From: Caldifarciminota bacterium UBA2202
GTDB lineage: Bacteria > Hydrothermota > 32-111
NCBI GenBank assembly: GCA_002327905.1
Contig: DCUY01000052.1
Location: forward strand, 1-32,607
DNA: 32,607 bases
Direction of reading: 5' to 3'
Numbering within the stretch: position 1 is the stretch's first letter; each line of letters starts with the position of its first letter. Positions 1 through 7,302 of the stretch are shown piece by piece. Below the pieces are notes generated by a model, which worked only from the letters and a program-made list of their open reading frames with translations, searched no databases and was not told the DNA's origin. The translations under genes were made by a program, and so were the position numbers.

Positions 1-63
1 GGGGATGATGTGCGAATGAGCGCCGAGCTTCCTGCTATGAGTTTATTAAATTTTGTATCATAA
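1..63 (+). CDS. 3' end of an unidentified plus-strand gene (partial)
   Basis: The first 20 codons read GDDVRMSAELPAMSLLNFVS and then a TAA stop, open from the first base of the window. A strong hairpin terminator follows two bases after the stop, which is what one expects at the end of a transcribed gene. The fragment is too short to assign to a family, and the reading frame could be fortuitous. It would converge on dnaN. Confidence 0.4.
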   Translation, partial: GDDVRMSAELPAMSLLNFVS

Positions 64-64
64 A

Positions 65-90
65 AAAAGGCGGGTGAGTGCCCGCCTTTT
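65..90. terminator. Bidirectional intrinsic terminator between convergent genes
   Basis: A perfect 10-bp inverted repeat, AAAAGGCGGG (65-74) and CCCGCCTTTT (81-90), with a 6-nt loop. There is an A-run on the left side and T-run on the right, so it can stop transcription of the left-edge gene and of dnaN, whose stop codon is 26 bp away. Confidence 0.88.
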
Positions 91-115
91 CATTACATTA
101 TTACTTTTTTTATTT

Positions 116-1225
116 TTACTTGAGTCTAAGAGGCATAATAATATAAACAGCTTCCTGGTCCACTTTGCTTATTTCGTTTTCAATAATGACTGCGAACATT
201 TCGCCTTTAAATTTAAATTTGACATTTTCGGTCTCTATTCTCTTTAATATTTCAAGAAGATAATTATTATTAAAACCAATAACAAGCTTCTCTTTATCTT
301 CATAATCAACATCCATATATTCTGTCCCTTCTCCTGTCTGATTCTGATAGGCATTGATTGTGAGTTTTCCACGTTCAATTTCAAATTTTACAAGTCTTGT
401 ATTTGGATTTGTAAAAACATTGACAATATTAAGCGAGTTTATAAGATCATCTTTTTTTACAATGCATATCTTATTGTTATCCGTAGGAATAACCCTTTTA
501 TAATCAGGGAATGTACCTTCAATCAATTTTGCCCACACTTCAATATTTTTAACTTTGAACATTATCCTCTTTTCGTCAAATCCCATACTGAATTCATCAA
601 CCTCATCTATAAGATCTCTTAATATAGTCAATACCTTGGGAGGCACAATAACAGTATTTGATATTGGTTTCTCAAATATATCTTTTATTGAATATAATGC
701 GAGTCTGTGTCCGTCTGTTCCCACAAATGCAAGATTTTTTCCTGCTCCTTCAAGAAGAACTCCTGTTATAGCAACTTTAACAGCATCTCTTGACACTGCA
801 AAGACTGAATTGTCAACTGCTGATTTTATAGGAAGGGAATCAACATTGAACATTTTATTTTTTTCTATCCTTGATATCTCAACATAATCGTCTTTTTTAA
901 TAACAGGCATTTTATATACGCCTGATTTTGACTTTATAGATACCTCATCATTTGCAAGTGAAATATTAAGTTCACCCTCCGGCAGTTTTCTTACAAGCTC
1001 AACTATTGTCTTTGCATTAATTACAATCACTCCGTCTTCAGCTACAGATGCAGGCATTTCAGAATGCATTGTTATTTCAAAATCAGTTGAAGAGAATAAT
1101 AAAACATCTTTTTTTGCTTCAATCATTATGTTTGAAATTATTGTAACAACTGGTTTTGCAGGAACAATGCTTGAGATTGTATTAAGATTCTTTAAGAACT
1201 CTTGTTTATCAACGCGGATTTTCAT
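116..1225 (-). CDS. dnaN: DNA polymerase III subunit beta (sliding clamp)
   Basis: The ring-shaped clamp that tethers DNA polymerase III to DNA and recruits other replication and repair proteins. The 369 residues match the family length, and the protein has the typical start (MKIRVDKQEFLKNLN), the internal TDGHRLA motif near residue 170 and a C-terminus (IIMPLRLK) equivalent to the usual VLMPMRL. The start is set by an AGGAGG site (1230-1235 on the plus strand) just upstream of the ATG. It lies downstream of dnaA on the same strand, the classic dnaA-dnaN order, separated by a 177-bp gap carrying DnaA boxes. recF and gyrB do not follow; the next gene leftward is convergent. Confidence 0.97.
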   Translation of the reverse strand: MKIRVDKQEFLKNLNTISSIVPAKPVVTIISNIMIEAKKDVLLFSSTDFEITMHSEMPASVAEDGVIVINAKTIVELVRKLPEGELNISLANDEVSIKSKSGVYKMPVIKKDDYVEISRIEKNKMFNVDSLPIKSAVDNSVFAVSRDAVKVAITGVLLEGAGKNLAFVGTDGHRLALYSIKDIFEKPISNTVIVPPKVLTILRDLIDEVDEFSMGFDEKRIMFKVKNIEVWAKLIEGTFPDYKRVIPTDNNKICIVKKDDLINSLNIVNVFTNPNTRLVKFEIERGKLTINAYQNQTGEGTEYMDVDYEDKEKLVIGFNNNYLLEILKRIETENVKFKFKGEMFAVIIENEISKVDQEAVYIIMPLRLK

Positions 1226-1402
1226 TATTCCTCCTTTATAGTATTAGTTTAAACTTATTACTTCTATTATTAGTTGTCGATATGTTCATAACAGAAGTAA
1301 ATTATATCAAAATTACAAGTTAAAATCAACACACTTATTCACAATAATCTTTATTTTTGAACAGTTGTGGAAAAGATGAAGATGTGGATAAGTTATTCAC
1401 AG
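1226..1402. other. Candidate chromosomal replication origin (oriC) between dnaA and dnaN
   Basis: The 177-bp non-coding gap has two parts. The dnaN-proximal part (about 1236-1330) is very AT-rich and could serve as the unwinding element. The dnaA-proximal part (1335-1401) carries a cluster of four DnaA-box-like 9-mers. This matches the dnaA-dnaN location of oriC in many bacteria. Function is inferred; GC skew across the genome and a search for box clusters elsewhere would be decisive. Confidence 0.7.
1335..1401. promoter_or_regulatory. Cluster of four DnaA boxes
   Basis: TTATTCACA at 1335-1343 (plus), TGTGGAAAA at 1366-1374 (minus strand reads TTTTCCACA), TGTGGATAA at 1383-1391 (minus strand reads the exact consensus TTATCCACA), and TTATTCACA at 1393-1401 (plus). 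The last two form a 19-bp near-perfect inverted repeat separated by one base, immediately before the dnaA stop codon. All fit TTWTNCACA. Confidence 0.82.
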
Positions 1403-2746
1403 CTAATCAATATTTAATAAACTAATAATACTGTCCAGATCTTCTTTTATCCTGCTATCTTTCTGATTTAGCATAGTTTCTATCTTTTTAACAGCGTGGA
1501 TAACTGTTGAATGGTCCTTCTTTCCTAAATATTCAGCAATCTCTTTTAGGGATAGTTTTGTGAATTTCTTCATGAGATATGCAGAGACTTGTCTCGGAAT
1601 AACCATTGATGCAGTGCGTCTCTTTCCTGTAATCTGCGACTCAGGAATTTTATAATATTCGGAAACAGTCTTTAAAATATCAGGCGCCATTATTTTTCTA
1701 TTGAAAGAAATTGAATTATGATTCGGTTTTACTATACCAGACACGACATCGCGCACGAGATTGATATCTATATTCTGCTTAAGAAGAGAGGAGTGGGCGA
1801 GTGTAGTGATAATCGCTCCTATTAAAAGCCTCACATTGTTTTTTATATTATTCGCCATATAAATAAGACAATCATCGCCTATTTGTATGTTATCCGTCTC
1901 AACTTTTTTTCTTAAAATTGCGAGACGCGTTTCAAAATCGGGGGATTGGATATCTACAACAAGCCCTGATTGAAAGCGGGTTACAAGGCGCTGTTCGAGA
2001 AATGGGATTTCATTTGGGAGTCTGTCCGATGTAAAAACAATTTGACTGCCGTTCTCATAAAGAGCATTGAATGTGTGGAATATCTCTTCCTGAGTGCCCT
2101 CTTTCTTATTAAGAAAATGTATGTCATCTATTAAAAGAACATCCATCTCTCTGTACTTGTTTCTGAACTCCAATATTTTCTTCTCTTGTATAGCAAGAAC
2201 GTATTCATTTAAAAATCTCTCCGTTGACAGATAGTAAACATGTTTTTGCGGGTCATTTTGTTTTATCTGGTTTCCAATAGCATTTAACAGGTGCGTCTTT
2301 CCCAAGCCGCTTGAACCGTAGATAAAAAGAGGATTATATTGCTCCCCGGGAGTTTTTGTCAAAGAGAGCGAAGCGGCATAGGCGAGTTCATTTGATTTAC
2401 CCACAACAAATTCTTCAAATGTGTATTTGGTGTTCAATGACGAATTGTCGATTATCCCGATGTCATTGTTCTTAAAAGGATTGAGCTCTTTGGGAATTTC
2501 ATGAATATTTTTCTCCGCGACAATTCTTATTTGAAGGTCTCTATCCATTATCGCTCTGATTCCGTCCACCAATTCCTGAAAGAGGTCATCCTCAATTATA
2601 TCTTTCGCCACGTTTGTCGGAACAACGAGAGTAATGCTCCTCTCGTCTATCTCTCTTATGCGCAGGGAAGACAACCACCTGGTATAATCTGCAGGTGTTA
2701 CTTTCTCTGAAAGAATTTTGTGCAATTGATCGTTTAAGGTTTTCAT
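1403..2746 (-). CDS. dnaA: Chromosomal replication initiator protein DnaA
   Basis: AAA+ ATPase that binds DnaA boxes and opens the origin. The 447 residues show the standard four-domain plan: N-terminal DnaB/self-interaction domain (1-80), short linker, AAA+ core with Walker A GSSGLGKT (about 144-151) and Walker B VLLIDDIH (about 203-210), and a C-terminal helix-turn-helix with the signature KKDHSTVIHAVKK (about 408-420). The start has only a weak Shine-Dalgarno (CGGAAT). A promoter overlaps the last codons of the upstream pepF gene, so dnaA can be transcribed separately as well as by readthrough. No DnaA box is visible in its short leader, so autoregulation through that site is not evident. 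Confidence 0.98.
   Translation of the reverse strand: MKTLNDQLHKILSEKVTPADYTRWLSSLRIREIDERSITLVVPTNVAKDIIEDDLFQELVDGIRAIMDRDLQIRIVAEKNIHEIPKELNPFKNNDIGIIDNSSLNTKYTFEEFVVGKSNELAYAASLSLTKTPGEQYNPLFIYGSSGLGKTHLLNAIGNQIKQNDPQKHVYYLSTERFLNEYVLAIQEKKILEFRNKYREMDVLLIDDIHFLNKKEGTQEEIFHTFNALYENGSQIVFTSDRLPNEIPFLEQRLVTRFQSGLVVDIQSPDFETRLAILRKKVETDNIQIGDDCLIYMANNIKNNVRLLIGAIITTLAHSSLLKQNIDINLVRDVVSGIVKPNHNSISFNRKIMAPDILKTVSEYYKIPESQITGKRRTASMVIPRQVSAYLMKKFTKLSLKEIAEYLGKKDHSTVIHAVKKIETMLNQKDSRIKEDLDSIISLLNID
1621..1643 (-). repeat. Exact 23-bp repeat, copy 1 (in dnaA)
   Basis: The plus-strand 23-mer beginning TCTTTCCTGTAATCTG is identical to 21755-21777. On the minus strand both copies are read in the same frame and encode ESQITGK. 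In DnaA this is the start of domain IV, a conserved protein region, so this copy is constrained. Confidence 0.85.
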
Positions 2747-2781
2747 TATTCCGATTTTTAAAAATAACTTAAGGGATGTTT

Positions 2782-2809
2782 ATTCTAATCAAAATTATTT
2801 CATTGTCAA
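2782..2809 (-). promoter_or_regulatory. Sigma70-type promoter for dnaA
   Basis: On the minus strand, TTGACA (2809-2804), a 16-bp spacer and TAGAAT (2787-2782). The -35 hexamer lies in the last codons of pepF. The predicted start near 2775 gives a leader of about 28 nt before the dnaA ATG. Confidence 0.6.
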
Positions 2810-4558
2810 GAACCTTTCAATAGAATCTGAAATCATAGAAATCGAATCATCGAAAAACTTTCTATTATGAAGGTCAATTTCTGCAGACAAACCCACATTA
2901 TAAACAGTCTCTCTGCCTGTAAGGCGTAAAATCGATTTGTATTTTTCCAAGAATCCCGAAGGATTGTTTTTATATAAAGAGTAAAGCCCCTTTGCAAAAA
3001 GAAGGCCGAATGCATATGGGAAATTATAAAAATTGCTGTTTGGATAATAATAGTGCGGCTTATTTATCCACATATACGGATGGAAATAATTTTCATCGAG
3101 ACAGTCTCCATAAGCCTCTATCTGAGCCTTCACCATCAATTCATTCAACCTCTCGGGAGAAAGAATGGAATTATTTCTTTCTTCAAAAAGATATGTTTCA
3201 AATAGATATCTTGAATAAATATCCACAATAACCGTAGCGGCGCCGGAGATGTCATTCTCAAGAATTGTAAATAAATTATCCCCGGATAAGTTTTTCAACG
3301 AATAATCCATAACAACAGTCTCTGAAAAGATAGAAGCAGTCTCAGCCAAAGGCATTGTGTAATCCGAATTTAAAATCGATTCATCTTTTAAAACTCTTCC
3401 GTGATAAGCATGTCCGAGCTCATGTGCGAGAGTGATCATATTATCAAAAGAACCGTTGAAATTCGCAAGAATTCTCGATTCTCCGATTGCATGAATAGTA
3501 CTGCAAAATGCCCCGCCTCTCTTTCCTTTGCGTGGCTCCACATCGAGCCAACAATTATCAAATGCGGATTTCATAAAATTTGAAATTTCTTCGGAGAATG
3601 CCAACTCCGCCTTTACTATATAGTCAGCGGCCTCTTCGTATGTAAAAGAAATGTCAACTTCTCCGACAGGAGCGGCAATATCATAATATGGAATTTTATC
3701 TTTTCCTCTGATAATTTGAGCTTTTCTCTTATAATATTTTCTAAACATCGGCAGAGAGCTCCTCATGGAATCAAGAAGAGAGTTTAAGGTTTCTATGTCC
3801 ATCCTGTTGTCTTCAAGAGTCATTTCAAGCGGAGATGTGAACCCGCGCCTTTTTGACAGGGTTATAACCTCGCCTTTAATGGCATTAAGACAGGCGGATG
3901 ACGGTATTTCTACTGTTTTATATGAATCTATCTCAGCATGATAGATCTTCTCTCTCTTGTCTTTATCTTTGTCGAAATACATATTTCTTGCCTGAGAAAG
4001 AGACAATTCTTCATTCTTTCCGTTATAATTGAAGAAAACGGAAAGATTGCTTGTTAGCTGATTCTGCAAAGAAGAAAAGGCGGAAGAACCTGTGCGCTGG
4101 AGAGAGGAAATAATATCCTCTGTTTCAGGGGAGAGAAGGTGTTTTGCGCTGTCGCGCATCTCTTTAAGATAAAACAAGTGGGATTTTATAAGAGCACTCT
4201 TTTCCGAAAGAGAATCCAAATCATTGATTTTTTCACACCATTTTCTGAATTTTGTGAAAGGAGCAACTGTTTCGTTTGATTTTTTTCTGAAAATATCCAT
4301 AAAGTTTATAGCATCTTTATTTGATGTGTCAACGGCTAAAGAGAGGGAACAAAAGGACATGAGTCTGTATAGTCTGTTGGAAAGAGTGTTTGAAAGAACC
4401 AAATATTCTTCAATAGTATCTATCGGATTGAAGGAAAAATTCTTTTCTCCGAAAGTTTTTAAATCAAGAATCTCTTTGTCCAGATTGGAAATGTCCCGTA
4501 AAAAATCATCCGAATGAAACGATTTGTAAATAGAATTCAAATTCCAATGTTTATCCAT
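2795..4558 (-). CDS. pepF: Oligoendopeptidase F (M3 family metallopeptidase)
   Basis: Cytoplasmic zinc oligopeptidase that degrades short peptides. The 587 residues match the PepF family. The M3 zinc motif HELGHAYH sits near residue 379 in the context ITLAHELGHAYHGR. The third zinc ligand, a glutamate, is probably the one in LAETASIFSE about 27 residues later. The substrate-binding tyrosine/histidine-rich C-terminal part (PHYYYPNSNFYNFPYAFG) is present. The start has a good AGGAG site. It is the first gene of a pepF-dnaA-dnaN unit with only 48 bp to dnaA, an unusual partner for the replication initiator. Confidence 0.95.
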   Translation of the reverse strand: MDKHWNLNSIYKSFHSDDFLRDISNLDKEILDLKTFGEKNFSFNPIDTIEEYLVLSNTLSNRLYRLMSFCSLSLAVDTSNKDAINFMDIFRKKSNETVAPFTKFRKWCEKINDLDSLSEKSALIKSHLFYLKEMRDSAKHLLSPETEDIISSLQRTGSSAFSSLQNQLTSNLSVFFNYNGKNEELSLSQARNMYFDKDKDKREKIYHAEIDSYKTVEIPSSACLNAIKGEVITLSKRRGFTSPLEMTLEDNRMDIETLNSLLDSMRSSLPMFRKYYKRKAQIIRGKDKIPYYDIAAPVGEVDISFTYEEAADYIVKAELAFSEEISNFMKSAFDNCWLDVEPRKGKRGGAFCSTIHAIGESRILANFNGSFDNMITLAHELGHAYHGRVLKDESILNSDYTMPLAETASIFSETVVMDYSLKNLSGDNLFTILENDISGAATVIVDIYSRYLFETYLFEERNNSILSPERLNELMVKAQIEAYGDCLDENYFHPYMWINKPHYYYPNSNFYNFPYAFGLLFAKGLYSLYKNNPSGFLEKYKSILRLTGRETVYNVGLSAEIDLHNRKFFDDSISMISDSIERFLTMK

Positions 4559-4579
4559 TAAATCTCCTTTAAGGGAATT

Positions 4580-4607
4580 ATTTTATCAAAAAGAGAGAGA
4601 AAAGCAA
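4580..4607 (-). promoter_or_regulatory. Probable promoter for pepF
   Basis: On the minus strand, TTGCTT (4607-4602), 16 bp, TAAAAT (4585-4580). The expected transcription start near 4573 leaves a leader of about 15 nt that contains the AGGAG site for pepF. Confidence 0.42.
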
Positions 4608-4644
4608 GAAGTAATAAGAAGGTTTTATTTATTTTTGTCTTTTA

Positions 4645-4673
4645 TTGACAATATTTAAAAATAGATATATAAT
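4645..4673 (+). promoter_or_regulatory. Consensus sigma70 promoter of the glycan operon
   Basis: TTGACA (4645-4650), 17-bp spacer, TATAAT (4668-4673): a perfect match in both hexamers with optimal spacing. The -10 ends 8 nt before the ATG at 4682, so the transcript should begin at or next to that ATG. Confidence 0.9.
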
Positions 4674-4681
4674 ACAATACT

Positions 4682-4888
4682 ATGTCTAAAAACATTGAAT
4701 ATATTACACAATATTATTCTCCGGAGACCGATGCTTTGAGCGAAAGAGCCGGATTTCTTTCAAAAAACAAAGTAAAAGAAAGCAAAAAGGCTATCACCGG
4801 AGCCCTTGAGGATGAACCTTCTTACAATTCAGGGCATGTAAACAAAAGTGCTCTTTCAAAAAAAGAGATAAGATGTTTCAAAAACTAA
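4682..4888 (+). CDS. 68-aa ORF resembling the N-terminus of a GT4 glycosyltransferase; probable remnant, leaderless
   Basis: Residues 5-24 (IEYITQYYSPETDALSERAG) resemble the beta1-loop start of WbuB/GT4-type glycosyltransferases, which typically read I-x-x-I-T-Q-Y-[FY]-P-P-E-x-G-A-x-x-x-R. A later AITG and a Y-N-S-G stretch can be placed on the following TGxPNYPxG region, less convincingly. Such enzymes have about 400 residues, so this would be only the first sixth. There is no Shine-Dalgarno; the consensus promoter ends 8 nt before the ATG, implying a leaderless mRNA. The stop is followed at once by the ribosome site of the next gene. It may be a decayed gene stub, a leader peptide coupling translation, or a real small protein. 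Confidence 0.5.
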   Translation: MSKNIEYITQYYSPETDALSERAGFLSKNKVKESKKAITGALEDEPSYNSGHVNKSALSKKEIRCFKN

Positions 4889-4898
4889 CGGAGTAAAA

Positions 4899-5936
4899 AT
4901 GATTCTCTATGCCATAATTATTTGTTTTTCTTTGGTCTTCTCCCTTTTTCTTGTATCTCGCACCAAAGCAATGTGCATTGTTTACGGATTTCACGATATT
5001 CCTGAAGAGAGAAAGGTTCACACTCAAAAGGTGCCGACAATGGGTGGGCTTGCAATTTTTATTGCGGTATGGTGCACTGTTCTTTTGGTTGATGTTTCCG
5101 GTATTGTCATTCTTGAGAATATAGTGTATAAAATACTTGCGGTAAGTCTCGGATTTTTTCTTGTAGGAATTGTAGATGATGTAAAAGGAATTTCAGCCAA
5201 GACAAAATTTCTGGTTCAATTGATATCCGGAGCGGTATTTTTTTCATGGAACAGAAACAATCTTCCTGTAATTTATAATAATATTATTATAACAAATCTA
5301 ATGCTCACCGTTGCGGCGATGTTTCTTTTTGCAGTTATAATAAATAGCATGAATTTTATAGACGGGCTTGACGGTTTATGCGGAGGAGTATCGTTGATAT
5401 TTTCAATAGTTTTGGCATTCTACGCTGTTTTAACCGGCAAAACATATCTTGTTTTTATCATGCTCTCTCTTATCGGGTCTCTAATCGGGTTTCTTGTATT
5501 TAATTTTTATCCGGCAAAAATATTTATGGGTGATACCGGCAGTTTGTTTCTCGGCAGTATGTTTTCTATGGTGATAATGCTTTTGTCTTATCACATGATT
5601 GAATCATGGTATGCCTATATTGCATTATTCACATATCCAATAATGGATTTGGTTCTTGCTGTATTGAGAAGAACTATCGCAAAAAAACCACTTTTTGCTC
5701 CTGATAAAAATCACATACATCACATACTGATGGGATCTCGCACAAACCAGAGCGCTGTTGTCATTTTTATTTACTTAATAAATATAGTTTTTGCCGCATT
5801 TTCAATTTTGATGTATCTCTTCCCAAGCATTATAGTTTTTGTTTCTTATGCCGTTTTTCTAATAGCAATTTTCTGGTATTCTCTATATAAAATGCTTAAA
5901 AACTACAGGAGTAAAGATAATGCTTTTGGGAAATAA
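4899..5936 (+). CDS. WecA/TagO-type undecaprenyl-phosphate sugar-1-phosphate transferase
   Basis: Polytopic membrane enzyme of the MraY/WecA family. It transfers a HexNAc-1-phosphate (usually GlcNAc-1-P) from its UDP-sugar to undecaprenyl phosphate, the first step in making a lipid-linked glycan. The 345 residues show about ten hydrophobic segments and the family motifs in order: RKVHTQKVPTMGG (about 38-51), VDDVKG (about 91-96), NFIDGLDGL (about 151-159), FYPAKIFMGDTGSLF (about 202-216) and the cytoplasmic KNHIHH (about 264-269) typical of WecA rather than MraY. It has a GGAG site. It overlaps the next gene by 17 bp, so the two are translationally coupled. Sugar specificity cannot be read from sequence. 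Confidence 0.93.
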   Translation: MILYAIIICFSLVFSLFLVSRTKAMCIVYGFHDIPEERKVHTQKVPTMGGLAIFIAVWCTVLLVDVSGIVILENIVYKILAVSLGFFLVGIVDDVKGISAKTKFLVQLISGAVFFSWNRNNLPVIYNNIIITNLMLTVAAMFLFAVIINSMNFIDGLDGLCGGVSLIFSIVLAFYAVLTGKTYLVFIMLSLIGSLIGFLVFNFYPAKIFMGDTGSLFLGSMFSMVIMLLSYHMIESWYAYIALFTYPIMDLVLAVLRRTIAKKPLFAPDKNHIHHILMGSRTNQSAVVIFIYLINIVFAAFSILMYLFPSIIVFVSYAVFLIAIFWYSLYKMLKNYRSKDNAFGK

Positions 5937-7302
5937 AAGAGAACAAACAAGAATATCTCTTGTTCTTCTTGATTTGTTAATGACAATTTTTGCTTTTGCA
6001 ACATCTCTTTTTATAAGAATGATTTTGGTTATAGACAATAACAGTTTTCGTATGAACTTTGAGTATTATATCTTATTATTTTTTCTTATTCTTCTCACAT
6101 GGACAATTCTGCTTTCGAGCAAACGTGATGTACAAATTCTACCGAATAAATCTTTTAAGGAAATTGTTTATGATGTGACAACAGTTGTATTTATAGGGAC
6201 CATTTTTATTCTTTCAATAACATTTTTAGTAAAAGGATTCATAATATCAAGATTGTTTGTGATTATTTTTTCTCTTACCAATATTTTATTTTTGGTTCTT
6301 GAAAGAAAAATGTATCAATACTATAAAATCACAAAATATAATAAAAATGAAGGTCTCAGCGATATTGTAATTATCGGAAGGAATCAAGCTTTCAAGCAGA
6401 TATCACAGCTTATAAAATCTCACAGAGATTGGGGTGTCAATCTTGTTGCAGAATATGAAATTGATACTTTCAATGATGATAAAGCACGAAAAATCAAGTC
6501 TATGCCTATAGATATTATTATTTTTGCAGGAAGTAAAAAAGACAATGAGATAATCGAAAAATATCTTAATTTATTCACAGAATCGGGAATTAAAACAATG
6601 GTGAATATAGACGGTATGTTTAATTTGAATAAAAATAATTTTATATCAACACAATCAATTTTCGGCTTCGATTTTCTCGAATTTTCCAGCAACAAAAACG
6701 AACCTCTTTTAATGTATCTGAAATATTTCTTTGATAAAGTTTCAGCCGTTATCTTGATGATTCTGTTTTCTCCGGGATATATACTGGTCTCTATTCTAAT
6801 TCTTCTTTTTATGGGGAGGCCAATATTCTTCCTTCAGGAAAGGGTCGGACTAAACGGAAAAATATTCAAAATGTACAAATTCCGCACCATGGTCAAGGGA
6901 GCAGAAGAGATGACAGAAAAACTTACAGAGAAGAATGAGATGACAGGTCCTGTATTTAAGATTATGGTTGATCCGAGAATTACTGCTCTTGGAAGATTGC
7001 TCCGGAAATACAGCATTGATGAAACGCCCCAGTTTTTCAATATTTTAAAGGGGGAAATGTCATTTGTAGGTCCGAGACCGCCCCTTCTTAAAGAGGTGAA
7101 AGATTATGAATTCTGGCATAGAAGGCGTCTTTCAATGAGGCCCGGACTGACATGCTTGTGGCAGATATCAGGAAGAAATGAAATAGATTTTACAGACTGG
7201 ATGTATAAAGATATGGAGTATATAGATAAATGGTCATTAGTTTACGATCTGGCCATATTATTAAGAACCATACCGATCGTATTAAAGGGAAAAGGAATTT
7301 AA
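5920..7302 (+). CDS. Exopolysaccharide polyprenyl glycosylphosphotransferase (WbaP/WcaJ-like, monotopic PGT)
   Basis: A second, structurally unrelated type of initiating phosphoglycosyltransferase. The N-terminal half has about four membrane helices (10-125) and a CoA-binding-like Rossmann domain (about 140-250). The C-terminal half (from about residue 265) is the bacterial sugar transferase catalytic domain. It has a re-entrant helix, then PIFFLQERVGLNGKIFKMYKFRTM, the catalytic DE pair in KYSIDETPQFFN, and GEMSFVGPRPPL, PGLTCLWQISGR and DxxYIDKWS. Length 460 is normal for the family. An AGGAG site lies inside the end of the previous gene. It likely transfers glucose-, galactose- or FucNAc-type 1-phosphate to undecaprenyl phosphate. 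Finding it directly after a WecA-type enzyme is unusual. Confidence 0.95.
   Translation: MLLGNKREQTRISLVLLDLLMTIFAFATSLFIRMILVIDNNSFRMNFEYYILLFFLILLTWTILLSSKRDVQILPNKSFKEIVYDVTTVVFIGTIFILSITFLVKGFIISRLFVIIFSLTNILFLVLERKMYQYYKITKYNKNEGLSDIVIIGRNQAFKQISQLIKSHRDWGVNLVAEYEIDTFNDDKARKIKSMPIDIIIFAGSKKDNEIIEKYLNLFTESGIKTMVNIDGMFNLNKNNFISTQSIFGFDFLEFSSNKNEPLLMYLKYFFDKVSAVILMILFSPGYILVSILILLFMGRPIFFLQERVGLNGKIFKMYKFRTMVKGAEEMTEKLTEKNEMTGPVFKIMVDPRITALGRLLRKYSIDETPQFFNILKGEMSFVGPRPPLLKEVKDYEFWHRRRLSMRPGLTCLWQISGRNEIDFTDWMYKDMEYIDKWSLVYDLAILLRTIPIVLKGKGI

Noticed and set aside
1254..1273. DnaA-trio-like run of TAA/TAG/AAG triplets (minus strand)
   Set aside because: It is about 60 bp from the nearest DnaA box, whereas trios should adjoin one; better read as general AT richness.
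7230..7301. 24-codon N-terminal extension of the Wzi-like protein
   Set aside because: It overlaps the previous gene by 73 bp and hides the signal peptide; the ATG at 7302 has a ribosome site and yields a proper signal sequence.
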